Source of the DNA: JAKLFA01 sp038222225
GTDB lineage: Bacteria > Omnitrophota > Gorgyraeia > Zapsychrales > JANLHA01
Reading direction: 5' to 3'
DNA length: 22,262 nt
NCBI GenBank assembly: GCA_038222225.1
Contig: JBBRHV010000030.1
Span: forward strand, 1-22,262
A model generated the notes under the pieces. The model was not told the origin of the DNA and did not search any database. It saw nothing but the letters and a program-made list of their open reading frames with translations. A program made the position numbers and the translations under genes. Below, piece after piece: positions 1 to 7,198 of this stretch (positions within the stretch are counted from its first letter, which is position 1; each line of letters begins with the position of its first letter).

Positions 1-162
1 ACGAGAGATTTGATCCATAGGTTTTGACCTCCATGCTGTTTAGAATAATGGTTTCGCCAGGGGGAGGCAAGTAGTTTTAGCAGATCTCTCTGTAAGAACA
101 GAAGATAAGAATAATAAAACTAAAAACTTTTTCCAGAACGCCCGCAGTTTTAAGGAGGTCAA

Positions 163-333
163 ATGAATTATTCAGGCATGACTGTTAACGAGAGAATTTT
201 TGAGGCTGGATTAGAGAAGGGATTTGATGAGGCCGTGAAAAATAAAGATCGAAAGCGTCTAATAGAGCTTTTAAAAATAGTGGATTTGGATCAGAAACAA
301 TCTGAAAAGATAGCTGAAAGTTTATTGGGTTAA
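163..333 (+). CDS. small conserved-looking hypothetical protein (56 aa)
   Basis: ATG at 163 follows a near-perfect SD (AAGGAGG at 152-158, 4-nt spacer) and opens 56 codons ending in TAA at 331-333. The product starts MNYSGMTVNERIFEAGL and is rich in Lys and Glu; it is predicted soluble and helical, with no signal peptide, membrane segment or cysteine. From memory, the TVNER...FDEAV...LIELLK pattern resembles small proteins of unknown function found as singletons in many bacteria; this is not verified. No partner gene lies within 300 bases, so no function can be given. The strong SD and charged helical composition make it more likely real than random. Confidence 0.6.
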   Translation: MNYSGMTVNERIFEAGLEKGFDEAVKNKDRKRLIELLKIVDLDQKQSEKIAESLLG

Positions 334-340
334 AAGGTAA

Positions 341-368
341 TAATAAATCGCCTCTAATAAATCGCCTC
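341..368. repeat. 14-bp perfect tandem duplication
   Basis: Two exact head-to-tail copies of TAATAAATCGCCTC (341-354 and 355-368) lie 7 bases after the stop of the 56-aa ORF. This looks like replication slippage. The rest of 334-621 has no convincing gene. Confidence 0.85.
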
Positions 369-451
369 AATTCTCGTGATCCTGTTGTGATAAATGGGTT
401 TCTGCGTTAATTTAGGCGAGTGCTGAGCTTTAAATCATTGGTTCTTTCTCA

Positions 452-504
452 GGCCGGCTTTACCCCCTCGTCGTACAGAATGGCTTTTCTGCGTAAAGCC
501 GGTC
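452..504. repeat. nested inverted repeat in the intergenic region before gmhB
   Basis: GGCCGGCTTTAC (452-463) is complementary to GTAAAGCCGGTC (493-504) with one mismatch, and the loop holds a small second hairpin CAGAA/TTCTG (476-480/487-491). There is no T-tract, so it is not an ordinary intrinsic terminator. A further 6-bp inverted repeat, CTTGCG/CGCAAG, lies at 532-537/556-561. It may be a degenerate dispersed intergenic element. Confidence 0.5.
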
Positions 505-621
505 ACTCCTCGGGGTCAATTCGCCAACACACTTGCGTTCGTCGCAAAGCTCCTCCGCAAGATTAGACTCATTGATACTACGGGGCGCGGTATTGCTGTT
601 TCAAAAAATTTCCTATTTTGG

Positions 622-651
622 TTGATTCCCCCCAGGGTTTATCGGTATACT
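622..651 (+). promoter_or_regulatory. sigma70-type promoter for gmhB
   Basis: TTGATT (622-627) and TATACT (646-651) are separated by 18 bases. Predicted transcription start is near 658, about 45 bases before the gmhB ATG. Confidence 0.5.
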
Positions 652-703
652 GTTTAAGGTTACAATCTTTAATTGCAGAATTTCTGAGACCTGAAAGGGC
701 TTT

Positions 704-1309
704 ATGGCTTCGAAAGTTGTATTTCTGGATCGTGACGGAGTGATCAATGCGTTTCCGGGAAACGGAAAATATGTAACGAAACTCAAAGAGTTCCGTTTTT
801 TGCCCGGAGTGAAGGATGCTCTGCGCAAACTCACCGAAGAGGGCTTTGAGATTTTTATTGTTTCCAACCAGGCCGGGGTCGGCAAGGGCGTTTATACGCA
901 GAAAAAGCTGGAACACATCACCCGTAATATGATCAGGGATATTGCCAAGGCCGGAGGCAAGATCCGCCAGGTTTTTTATTGTATCCATCATCCGGAAGAC
1001 GGCTGTGATTGCCGTAAACCCCGTATCGGCTCTGTTCAGAGGGCTTTGGAAATGATCGACAAACCTTTGAGTTCTGCAAAAGACGCGTATTTTGTCGGGG
1101 ACACAAAAAGCGATATTGAAGCGGGGAATGAAGCGGGGTGCAAGACCATCTTTGTTTTGTCAGGACGGGAAGACCGGCGATATGTCGCGCATGAATGGAT
1201 CATTAAGCCGGATTATGTGGCTGAAGATCTCATGGACGCGTTGCGCATTGTGATTCCCAACGGAACTCCGATCCCTAAGCGATATTATTATCACCTTCCA
1301 GTGGACTAG
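704..1309 (+). CDS. gmhB: D-glycero-D-manno-heptose-1,7-bisphosphate 7-phosphatase (HAD-IIIA)
   Basis: Cytosolic HAD-superfamily phosphatase expected to remove the 7-phosphate of heptose bisphosphate in ADP-heptose synthesis for the LPS core. Motif I is FLDRDG with catalytic D9 and D11, motif II is SNQ (54-56), motif III is K105, and motif IV is GDTKSD (132-137). The GmhB zinc loop is present as C93, H95, C101 and C103. At 201 aa it is slightly longer than typical (about 180-190); the excess is a basic, Tyr-rich tail. GAAAGGG lies just upstream of the ATG. The next gene starts 16 bases after the stop, so the two are probably co-transcribed. A histidinol-phosphatase-type HAD is a less likely alternative because the zinc loop fits GmhB. 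No gmhA, hldE or hldD is visible. Confidence 0.87.
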   Translation: MASKVVFLDRDGVINAFPGNGKYVTKLKEFRFLPGVKDALRKLTEEGFEIFIVSNQAGVGKGVYTQKKLEHITRNMIRDIAKAGGKIRQVFYCIHHPEDGCDCRKPRIGSVQRALEMIDKPLSSAKDAYFVGDTKSDIEAGNEAGCKTIFVLSGREDRRYVAHEWIIKPDYVAEDLMDALRIVIPNGTPIPKRYYYHLPVD

Positions 1310-1325
1310 AAAAGAGATCCGCGCT

Positions 1326-2411
1326 ATGAAAATTTTAGTTGTTTATGCCACCGCCGGGGCCGGTCATAAAAAGGCAGCCGAGGCGCTTTATGACGGGTTA
1401 AAGGATTCGGGGCATACTGTTGTGTATCTGGATGTTCTCAAATATACCAATGTCTTCTATCATTATTCGTATGCCCGCGGATATACCTTGCTGGTCAAAT
1501 ATCTGCCGCTGGTATGGGCGGCTTTTTTCGGATTTTTGGATCTGCCCTGGATGAAGCCGGTCCTGGTCCATTTCCGCCGGTTCTACAATATGATCAACGC
1601 CTACGCGTTCCATACATATTTAAAGCAGGAACAGTTTGATTATATTTTTTCAACTCATTTTCTTCCCAATGAAGTTTCCGCGTATTTAAAAAGGACCGGA
1701 GAGATCCGTTCTACCATTATTTCGTGTGTGACGGATTTTGATGTTCACCGTATTTGGATATCCAAGGGAATCGATCACTATACAGCGGCTTCACCGTATA
1801 CGCGGGAAAAACTCATCAGTTTAGGCGTTGATCCGGCGGCCGTGCATGTGACCGGGATTCCGGTCAATGAGAAATTCTCAGGTCTGAAGGATCGTTCAGC
1901 GTTAAAACAGAAATTAGGCGTTCAGGAAGGGCCTTTTACAGTTTTGATTGCCACCGGTTCTTTCGGATTTGGTCCCATTGAGCAGGTCGCAGCGTGTTTG
2001 AAAGGGATTCAAGTGCTGGTGGTCTGCGGCCACAATGCCGCCTTATATAAGCGCATGAACGCCAAGGCTCTGCCTGACGTGAAGGTTTATGGGTTGGTGG
2101 ATAATATGGATGAGCTGATGGCTGTTTCAGACGCGATGATTACCAAGCCCGGAGGTTTATCGATTTCGGAAAGTTTGGTTATGGGTTTGCCGCTGATTTT
2201 CTTCAGCGCGATTCCCGGACAGGAAGAAAACAATGTCCGGGTCCTTGCCCGTCAAGGCGTGGGGATCAGCAATTGTCCGGCGGAAGGCATTGCAGAGATC
2301 CTGAAACGCTATCAAAATGATCCGCAGGAATTTCAAGCCGCACGGGCCAGGGCCAGAGAGCTGGGCAAACCGGACGCCGTAAGAGACATTCTCGCCTTAC
2401 TTCGCACATGA
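1326..2411 (+). CDS. GT28 / MGDG-synthase-like diacylglycerol glycosyltransferase
   Basis: A 361-aa protein of the MurG / monogalactosyldiacylglycerol-synthase / UgtP fold. The N-terminal half starts MKILVVYATAGAGHKKAAEA, carrying the glycine-rich GAGH acceptor-side motif of this family. The C-terminal Rossmann half has ATGSFGFG (about 215) and the nucleotide-sugar signature TKPGGLSISES, followed by GLPLIFF and GQEENNV. Members move Gal or Glc from UDP-sugars onto diacylglycerol at the inner leaflet of the cytoplasmic membrane. The exact sugar and lipid cannot be read from the sequence. It sits 16 bases after gmhB, so envelope lipid or LPS biogenesis is a coherent theme. No transmembrane segment is present; association with the membrane would be peripheral. 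Confidence 0.82.
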   Translation: MKILVVYATAGAGHKKAAEALYDGLKDSGHTVVYLDVLKYTNVFYHYSYARGYTLLVKYLPLVWAAFFGFLDLPWMKPVLVHFRRFYNMINAYAFHTYLKQEQFDYIFSTHFLPNEVSAYLKRTGEIRSTIISCVTDFDVHRIWISKGIDHYTAASPYTREKLISLGVDPAAVHVTGIPVNEKFSGLKDRSALKQKLGVQEGPFTVLIATGSFGFGPIEQVAACLKGIQVLVVCGHNAALYKRMNAKALPDVKVYGLVDNMDELMAVSDAMITKPGGLSISESLVMGLPLIFFSAIPGQEENNVRVLARQGVGISNCPAEGIAEILKRYQNDPQEFQAARARARELGKPDAVRDILALLRT

Positions 2412-2639
2412 ATTATCCAAGACAGGATCAGGGATCCGCGTTGTGAACGTCATCAGGGACGGGTCAGGACCTCTTTCGCGTGCAGGTTTTTAATCAAAGC
2501 CAGCAGGGAAAAACTGTGGTAGAATGCGACACAAGACATACGGATTACGAAAAGAAAGACACTGGGACGCTGAGGTGCGGAGACAGAAAAGAAGAAGATG
2601 GGAGACGGGGGGACGGTTTAGGAATATTGAGGAAATATG

Positions 2640-2808
2640 GTTGAAGCATGATTGAAATACATTGAAACATATTGAAATGCGTTGAAATAAATAGAAATAA
2701 AAAAGCAGAAATACGGACGGATTGAAGAGTTCGGGGTTTATTTAAGTTCTATGATTTTTTCGGCGGGTGGTGTTTTTAGGTTTTAGATTTTTTGTTTCTA
2801 TGTATTCC
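2640..2808. repeat. priA-flanking repeat, upstream copy (10-bp periodic)
   Basis: Units of the form ATTGAAAYNN recur every 10 bases: 2651 (ATTGAAATAC), 2661 (ATTGAAACAT), 2671 (ATTGAAATGC), 2681 (GTTGAAATAA) and 2691 (ATAGAAATAA). The block continues through AAAAAGCAG and ATTGAAGAGTTCGG to about 2808. It matches 4800-4978 on the other side of priA at roughly 92% over its best 100 bases (hand count). The right edge, TGTTTCAGCGTATTTCAAT (2813-2831), repeats the motif in inverted orientation, so the element is a loose palindrome. Intergenic 2412-2639 holds only low-complexity purine-rich sequence with no gene. Confidence 0.75.
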
Positions 2809-2871
2809 TAAGTGTTTCAGCGTATTTCAATAATTATTAATTATTCATTATTCGCTATTGGGTTTTAAAAA

Positions 2872-4737
2872 ATGATGACTAAAAATATCGCACAAATTGT
2901 TGTCGGCCTTCCGGTGGACGGGCCTTTTGATTATAAAGTCGCGGACCAAGATCAGCTGAATATCTCCGTCGGGCATCGGGTTTCGGTCCCTTTCGCGGGA
3001 CGCCAGTTGACCGGTTATGTGGTCGGGTTTTCCCGGGAGTCTGATTTTGAGAATCTAAAGACCCTGATCAAGATTTTAGATGAGGAGCCGATCTTTGATG
3101 AACAGCAGCTGGCTTTAATGAAAGCCATTTCCGCCCATTACGGCTGTTCGCTGGGAGAAGCTGTTGAGACAGCGTTGCCGTTTTCGGTGCGCAAGCGAAA
3201 GGCTTTGCCGTTGCGGTGCCGGCAAGAGCAGGAAAGTTCATCCGGTAAAGGGGGATCGTTTTTTCAATCTATAAATTTGGTATTGGGTTTTATGTCGGAT
3301 GCGCATATTCAGGAGCAGCTGTTCAAGGAGATCGCAGAGGTCCGGGCGCAGGGACGAGGAGTTTTGTGTTTGGCGCCGGACGCGGATTCCGCTAAAAAGT
3401 TTTATCAGATTCTGGAACAGAAATTTAAGGATCAGGTTTTGTATTTTGACGGCAAGTCCGGGAAAAAACAGATCGAACAATGGCTGAGCGTCTGGACCGG
3501 GGAGGCGCGCATCGTCGTATCTGCGCGCTCCGGCGTGTTTTTGCCGCTTCGGAATTTAGGGCTGATCATTCTCAGCGATGAAGACCATTACGGATATCTG
3601 GAAGATCAGACGCCGTTTTATCATGCGCGTGAGGTCGCGCGGATGCGCGCCTCGGAAGAGGGGTGCTCGTTGATGTTTACAGCGCAAGTGCCCAGCGTGG
3701 AGCTGTGGAGGTATGCGCAGCAGGAACAATGGACGGTTGTCCGGCATTCGGATTCGTTTCCGGCGGCGCGGTTTGTCTGTGTGGATCTGAGAAATTATAA
3801 GCCTCAACGGAGCCTGCATTTTTCGGTGCCGATCTTTCAGGCCTTAACGGACGCGGTCACCGCGGGCAAAAAGGTGCTGGTCCTGTTGAACCGTCGGGGA
3901 TTTGGAACTTTTACGCACTGTCCGCATTGTGAATTTGTGGTGCGCTGCCCGCGCTGCGAGGTGGCGTTTTGTTATAATGAAGAAGCGAAAACATTTGTGT
4001 GCCCCCGTTGCCATAAAAGTGAAGCGATCTCGCTGACATGCCCGTCCTGCAAGAAGAGCGGTTTAAAGTTTGCCGGGGGAGGGGTTGACCGGGTCGCCAG
4101 CGACTTGGCCCGCCTGGTACCGCAGGCCAGGATCTGCGTGATTGATCGCAAGCGAAAGACGGTTCCCAAGGCCATGGATCTGTGTATCGGGACCCAGGCG
4201 GTCTTTCAGATTGATCAGTCATGGCGGCCGGATGTGGCGGCTGTTCTGGACATTGACAGCGAACTTGGGCGTACGGATTTCCGCAGCAGCCAGAAGGTCT
4301 TTTCGGAATTAGCCGCGTTACGGCGCTGGGCGACAGAGGCGGTTTTTGTGCAGACCTGGGATCCTGACCAAGAGGTTTTTTTGAAGATCCGGAATTTTGA
4401 TCTGGATTCTTTTTATGCCGGTGAAATGGAAAAACGCAGGGGTTTGATGCTGCCGCCGTTCGCGCACCTGATCTCGGTAGTGTGCCGCAGCCCAAAGCAG
4501 GAACGGGCCATGGCCCAGAGCCAGGACATCTATGAACATCTTCTAAAGGCGGATCAGGAAGAACTTGAGATCCATGAACCGCAGGAAGATTTTCAATCAA
4601 AGTTGCGCGATCAGTATCGTTTTATTATAATTTTTAAAAGCCCGCATGCGGAACGCGATGTGGCGATTGTCCGGAAGGTTTTAAGAAGCGTCAGGCGTAA
4701 GGCGGGGGTGGTGACGACGGTGCAGGTGGATCCGTAA
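2872..4737 (+). CDS. priA: PriA-family primosomal protein N', apparently ATPase/helicase-inactive
   Basis: PriA restarts replication at stalled forks. The N-terminal 3'-end-binding domain (about 1-105) and the C-terminal domain (PPFAHLISVV from about 528) are present. The eight zinc cysteines are intact: C350, C353, C359, C362, C377, C380, C390 and C393. The ATPase parts are not. Where active PriA has GVTGSGKT this protein has GFMSDAHI (139-146), so the Walker A Lys and Thr are gone. Motif II reads DEDH (236-239) in place of DEEH. Motif V is GTQAVFQID (440-448) without the usual KG. Motif VI (GRAGR) is replaced by LRRWATEA (483-490). At 621 aa it is about 100 short of typical. The frame is open throughout, so it is a folded, maintained protein and not a decaying gene. 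Helicase-dead PriA homologues are known in mycobacteria. Confidence 0.87.
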   Translation: MMTKNIAQIVVGLPVDGPFDYKVADQDQLNISVGHRVSVPFAGRQLTGYVVGFSRESDFENLKTLIKILDEEPIFDEQQLALMKAISAHYGCSLGEAVETALPFSVRKRKALPLRCRQEQESSSGKGGSFFQSINLVLGFMSDAHIQEQLFKEIAEVRAQGRGVLCLAPDADSAKKFYQILEQKFKDQVLYFDGKSGKKQIEQWLSVWTGEARIVVSARSGVFLPLRNLGLIILSDEDHYGYLEDQTPFYHAREVARMRASEEGCSLMFTAQVPSVELWRYAQQEQWTVVRHSDSFPAARFVCVDLRNYKPQRSLHFSVPIFQALTDAVTAGKKVLVLLNRRGFGTFTHCPHCEFVVRCPRCEVAFCYNEEAKTFVCPRCHKSEAISLTCPSCKKSGLKFAGGGVDRVASDLARLVPQARICVIDRKRKTVPKAMDLCIGTQAVFQIDQSWRPDVAAVLDIDSELGRTDFRSSQKVFSELAALRRWATEAVFVQTWDPDQEVFLKIRNFDLDSFYAGEMEKRRGLMLPPFAHLISVVCRSPKQERAMAQSQDIYEHLLKADQEELEIHEPQEDFQSKLRDQYRFIIIFKSPHAERDVAIVRKVLRSVRRKAGVVTTVQVDP

Positions 4738-4799
4738 ACAGAACACTAAGACACTCGAGAGAAACAGAAAAATAAACAATTAATAATAAGCTAGATATA

Positions 4800-4978
4800 A
4801 TTGAAAGACGATTGAAACACATTGAAACATCATTGAAACATATTGAAATGCGGTGAAATAAATAGAAATAAAAAAGCAGAAGTATGAATGGATTGAAGAG
4901 TTCGGGCTTATTTAAGTGCTATGATTTTTTTGATGTGGGGTGTTTCTGGATTTTGGATTTTCTATTCCTATGTATTTT
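4800..4978. repeat. priA-flanking repeat, downstream copy
   Basis: This is the second copy of the element at 2640-2808, in the same orientation. ATTGAAACAT and ATTGAAATGC (4832-4851) align with 2661-2680, and AAAAAGCAG, ATTGAAGAGTTCGG and CTATGATTTTTT follow in the same order. It carries one extra ~11-bp ATTGAAACATC unit (4821-4831) relative to the upstream copy, which suggests unit-level expansion. A one-base indel and about seven substitutions separate the copies over the core 100 bases. The rest of 4738-5115 has no gene. Confidence 0.75.
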
Positions 4979-5061
4979 GTTCTTTGATGTTTTTAACATG
5001 TCGGGTTTTTTATTTCCATGTGTTTTGAATTGTTTCGATTTATCTCCTTTTATTTTTTAGG

Positions 5062-5082
5062 TTTTCACTTTTCACTTTTCAC
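5062..5082. repeat. TTTTCAC tandem repeat x3 upstream of fmt
   Basis: Three perfect 7-bp units (5062-5068, 5069-5075, 5076-5082) lie 33 bases before the fmt start. I see no confident promoter between the repeat and the gene. Confidence 0.75.
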
Positions 5083-5115
5083 TTTACGCTGTACGCTTTT
5101 CTAAAAAGGATTCTT

Positions 5116-6060
5116 ATGAATATTGTTTTTTTCGGTTCTGATGATTTTGCCGCAACGAATTTGGAGCGGCTGATCCGTGACGGGCATCATTTGAGCGCCG
5201 TGGTAACTCAGCCGGACCGGCCCCGTGGACGGGGAATGAATATTTCGTTGCTGCCGGTTAAAATGCTTGCCTTGGAGCAGAACATTCCTGTTTTGCAGCC
5301 GGAAAGTCTGCAGGGACCTGACATTTGCGGGTGTTTAAAAGAATTTGACGCGGATGTCTTTGTTGTGATTGCCTATGGTTTGTTTTTGCCGCCGGAAGTT
5401 TTAAGCATCCCCAAAAAATTCTGTCTGAATGTTCACGGTTCGCTTCTTCCGCAATACCGCGGTGCCGCGCCTGTCGATTGGGCCATTCTGCACGCCCGCA
5501 AAGAGACCGGGGTGAGTGTGATACGGATGAATGAACGGATGGACGCGGGGGATGTGATGCTCCGTAAAAGTTTGGAGATTGATCCGCAGGTCAATGCGCA
5601 GGAGCTGAAGGAACGGCTGGCCAAGCTCGGAGCGGCGGCTCTGATCGAGGCATTGAAGGCCATTGAGACGGGACAAGCTGTATTTGAGCCTCAGGATGAA
5701 GCGAAGGTGAGTTTTGCGCCCAAGCTGACGCGGGAGCTGGGGCGGATCGATTGGTCTCATTCAGCGGTTGATATCCATAATCAGGTGCGGGGGCTTTCGC
5801 CTTGGCCGGGAGCGTTTACCGGGTTTGAGGGGAAACGGTTGAAAGTTTTAGAAACAGGGGTTTTTGATGAAACCCTTCTCCGGGGGCTTCCCGGAGAGAT
5901 CATTCACACCCTTCCGGAAGGCTTTGTGGTGGCCTGCGGTCAAGGGCAGATCCTGATTAAGCGCCTTCAGCTGGATTCCGCTAAACCGATGAATGCTCAC
6001 AGTTTTGGCGTCGGGCATGAGGTCAAGGCCGGCGATATTTTTTCTTCGCCCGCGATTTAG
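5116..6060 (+). CDS. fmt: methionyl-tRNA formyltransferase
   Basis: Transfers the formyl group of 10-formyl-tetrahydrofolate to initiator Met-tRNA in the cytosol. The N-terminal catalytic Rossmann domain carries the SLLPQYRGAAP loop and the catalytic set N105, H107 and D143 (in MDAGD), matching N106/H108/D144 of the E. coli enzyme by position and context. A C-terminal tRNA-binding OB-like domain follows from about residue 205 (IDWSHSAVDIHNQVRGLSPWPGA). The length of 314 aa is the family norm. AAAAAGGA just upstream of the ATG supports the start. priA and fmt are neighbours in many bacteria, often with def between them; def is absent here and the gap of 378 bases is filled by repeats. Confidence 0.95.
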   Translation: MNIVFFGSDDFAATNLERLIRDGHHLSAVVTQPDRPRGRGMNISLLPVKMLALEQNIPVLQPESLQGPDICGCLKEFDADVFVVIAYGLFLPPEVLSIPKKFCLNVHGSLLPQYRGAAPVDWAILHARKETGVSVIRMNERMDAGDVMLRKSLEIDPQVNAQELKERLAKLGAAALIEALKAIETGQAVFEPQDEAKVSFAPKLTRELGRIDWSHSAVDIHNQVRGLSPWPGAFTGFEGKRLKVLETGVFDETLLRGLPGEIIHTLPEGFVVACGQGQILIKRLQLDSAKPMNAHSFGVGHEVKAGDIFSSPAI

Positions 6061-6069
6061 ATTTTCTAT

Positions 6070-6111
6070 TTGCAGTCAAACAGACATATGATATAATCCT
6101 ACGACTCGTAG
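6070..6111 (+). promoter_or_regulatory. extended -10 promoter with palindrome at the start site, for the galT-gap unit
   Basis: TTGCAG (6070-6075) and TATAAT (6092-6097) are 16 bases apart, and TGA immediately precedes TATAAT (extended -10). The predicted start near 6104 lies inside an inverted repeat, CTACGA-C-TCGTAG (6099-6111). That position would suit an operator or a 5'-end hairpin. Downstream, a strong purine stretch AAAGGGAGGGG (6131-6141) could serve a nine-codon leader from TTG 6147 to the stop at 6174-6176. Confidence 0.6.
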
Positions 6112-6178
6112 AGAGGGAATATAAATTTACAAAGGGAGGGGTGATTTTGGCTCGCCTTTGTTCAGAAAAGGTTTAGTG

Positions 6179-7198
6179 ATGCCGCAATTACGAAAAGATC
6201 CGGTTGTAAGCCGTTGGGTGATTATTGCCACCGAACGGGCGCGTCGTCCGGGCAATTTTGTGACCTATCAGAATGTGGATTTCGGGAATAAAAAAGATTG
6301 TCCTTTCTGCCGTAATACCGATCCTGAGATTTACGCTGTCCGCCCGCAAGGCGGGGGAGCGGATGATTGGCTGGTGAAAGTCTCCCCTAACGGAACGCCG
6401 ATTCTTTCCATGGAGACAAAATTTAAGCGTCATGGGTTCGGTCTTTATGATGTGATCGACAATTACGGCGTCCATGAGGTCGTCATTGAGACACCGGAAC
6501 ATATTGCCAATATGGCAGACCTCTCCAAAGAGCAGATCCAGCGGGTGATGGAGGCGTATGTGGCGCGCTTTAAAGACCTTGAGAAAGACACCAATCTGCA
6601 GTATGTGTTTGCTTATAAAAATTATGGTTTGGCTTCCGGCAGCCGCCCTATCGGCCATGCCCGTTCGCAGATCATTGCCGCGCCCGTGAACCCTTTGCGG
6701 GTGAAGGAAAAACTGGTCGGCGCAAAAAAATATTATGATTATCATGAGCGGTGTTTGTACTGTGATATGTACCGGCAGGAGATCGCAAACGGGGAGCGCA
6801 TTATTAAGGAAACGGAACACTTTGTTTCTTTCACGCCGTTCGCTCCGCGGTTTCCTTTTGAGGTGGTCATTGTCCCGAAAAGACACAGTTGTGATTTCGC
6901 AGAAGGCGCCGCCGGTCTAGAGGCGGATTTGGCCCTTATTTTGAAAGATACGCTGTTGCGATTTAAGCTGGGGCTGGATGATCCGGCCTATAATTATGTG
7001 ATCCACACGGCCCCGTTGCGCCGCAAACGCAAAGGTGTTAAGTGGCAGACGATCGAAGAAGATTATCATTGGCATATTGAGATCATTCCGAAGCTTGCCA
7101 AGGCTGCCGGGTTTGAAAAGGGGTCCGGATTTTATATCTGCTCGATTCCGCCGGAAGACACCGCGGAATTCTTACGAAAGGTGGATATCCATGCCTGA
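6179..7198 (+). CDS. GalT-family protein with altered catalytic motif (HAR in place of HxH)
   Basis: A 339-aa homologue of hexose-1-phosphate uridylyl/adenylyltransferases of the HIT superfamily. Recognisable parts are MPQLRKDPVVSRWVIIA at the N-terminus, the CPFC zinc pair (C41/C44), RCLYC (C192/C195) and the C-terminal YHWHIEIIP (H297/H299). The active-site motif, H-x-H-S-Q in GalT, reads HARSQ (160-164). The second His, which carries the nucleotidyl group in GalT, is Arg162 (CGT at 6662-6664; the paralogue has CAT). The preceding loop is also one residue longer. Known GalT chemistry should not work, so it may be a regulatory or structural partner or have different chemistry. ATG 6179 is chosen over an upstream TTG (6158) because AGAAAAGG fits it. 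The gene overlaps the next by 8 bases. Confidence 0.8.
   Translation: MPQLRKDPVVSRWVIIATERARRPGNFVTYQNVDFGNKKDCPFCRNTDPEIYAVRPQGGGADDWLVKVSPNGTPILSMETKFKRHGFGLYDVIDNYGVHEVVIETPEHIANMADLSKEQIQRVMEAYVARFKDLEKDTNLQYVFAYKNYGLASGSRPIGHARSQIIAAPVNPLRVKEKLVGAKKYYDYHERCLYCDMYRQEIANGERIIKETEHFVSFTPFAPRFPFEVVIVPKRHSCDFAEGAAGLEADLALILKDTLLRFKLGLDDPAYNYVIHTAPLRRKRKGVKWQTIEEDYHWHIEIIPKLAKAAGFEKGSGFYICSIPPEDTAEFLRKVDIHA

Noticed and set aside
452..504. Integron attC site
   Set aside because: The hairpin lacks the conserved RYYYAAC/GTTRRRY ends and no integrase gene is nearby.
578..991. 137-aa minus-strand ORF over the gmhB promoter and start
   Set aside because: It is antisense to the conserved HAD motifs and has no family features.
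3911..4600. 229-aa minus-strand ORF inside priA
   Set aside because: No recognisable motif, Pro/Arg/Ser-rich composition, and fully covered by the conserved PriA frame on the plus strand.
7035..7190. 52-residue N-terminal extension of the second galT-family gene
   Set aside because: It is out-of-frame reading of the end of the first galT-like gene; the family N-terminus MPELRRDP starts at 7191.
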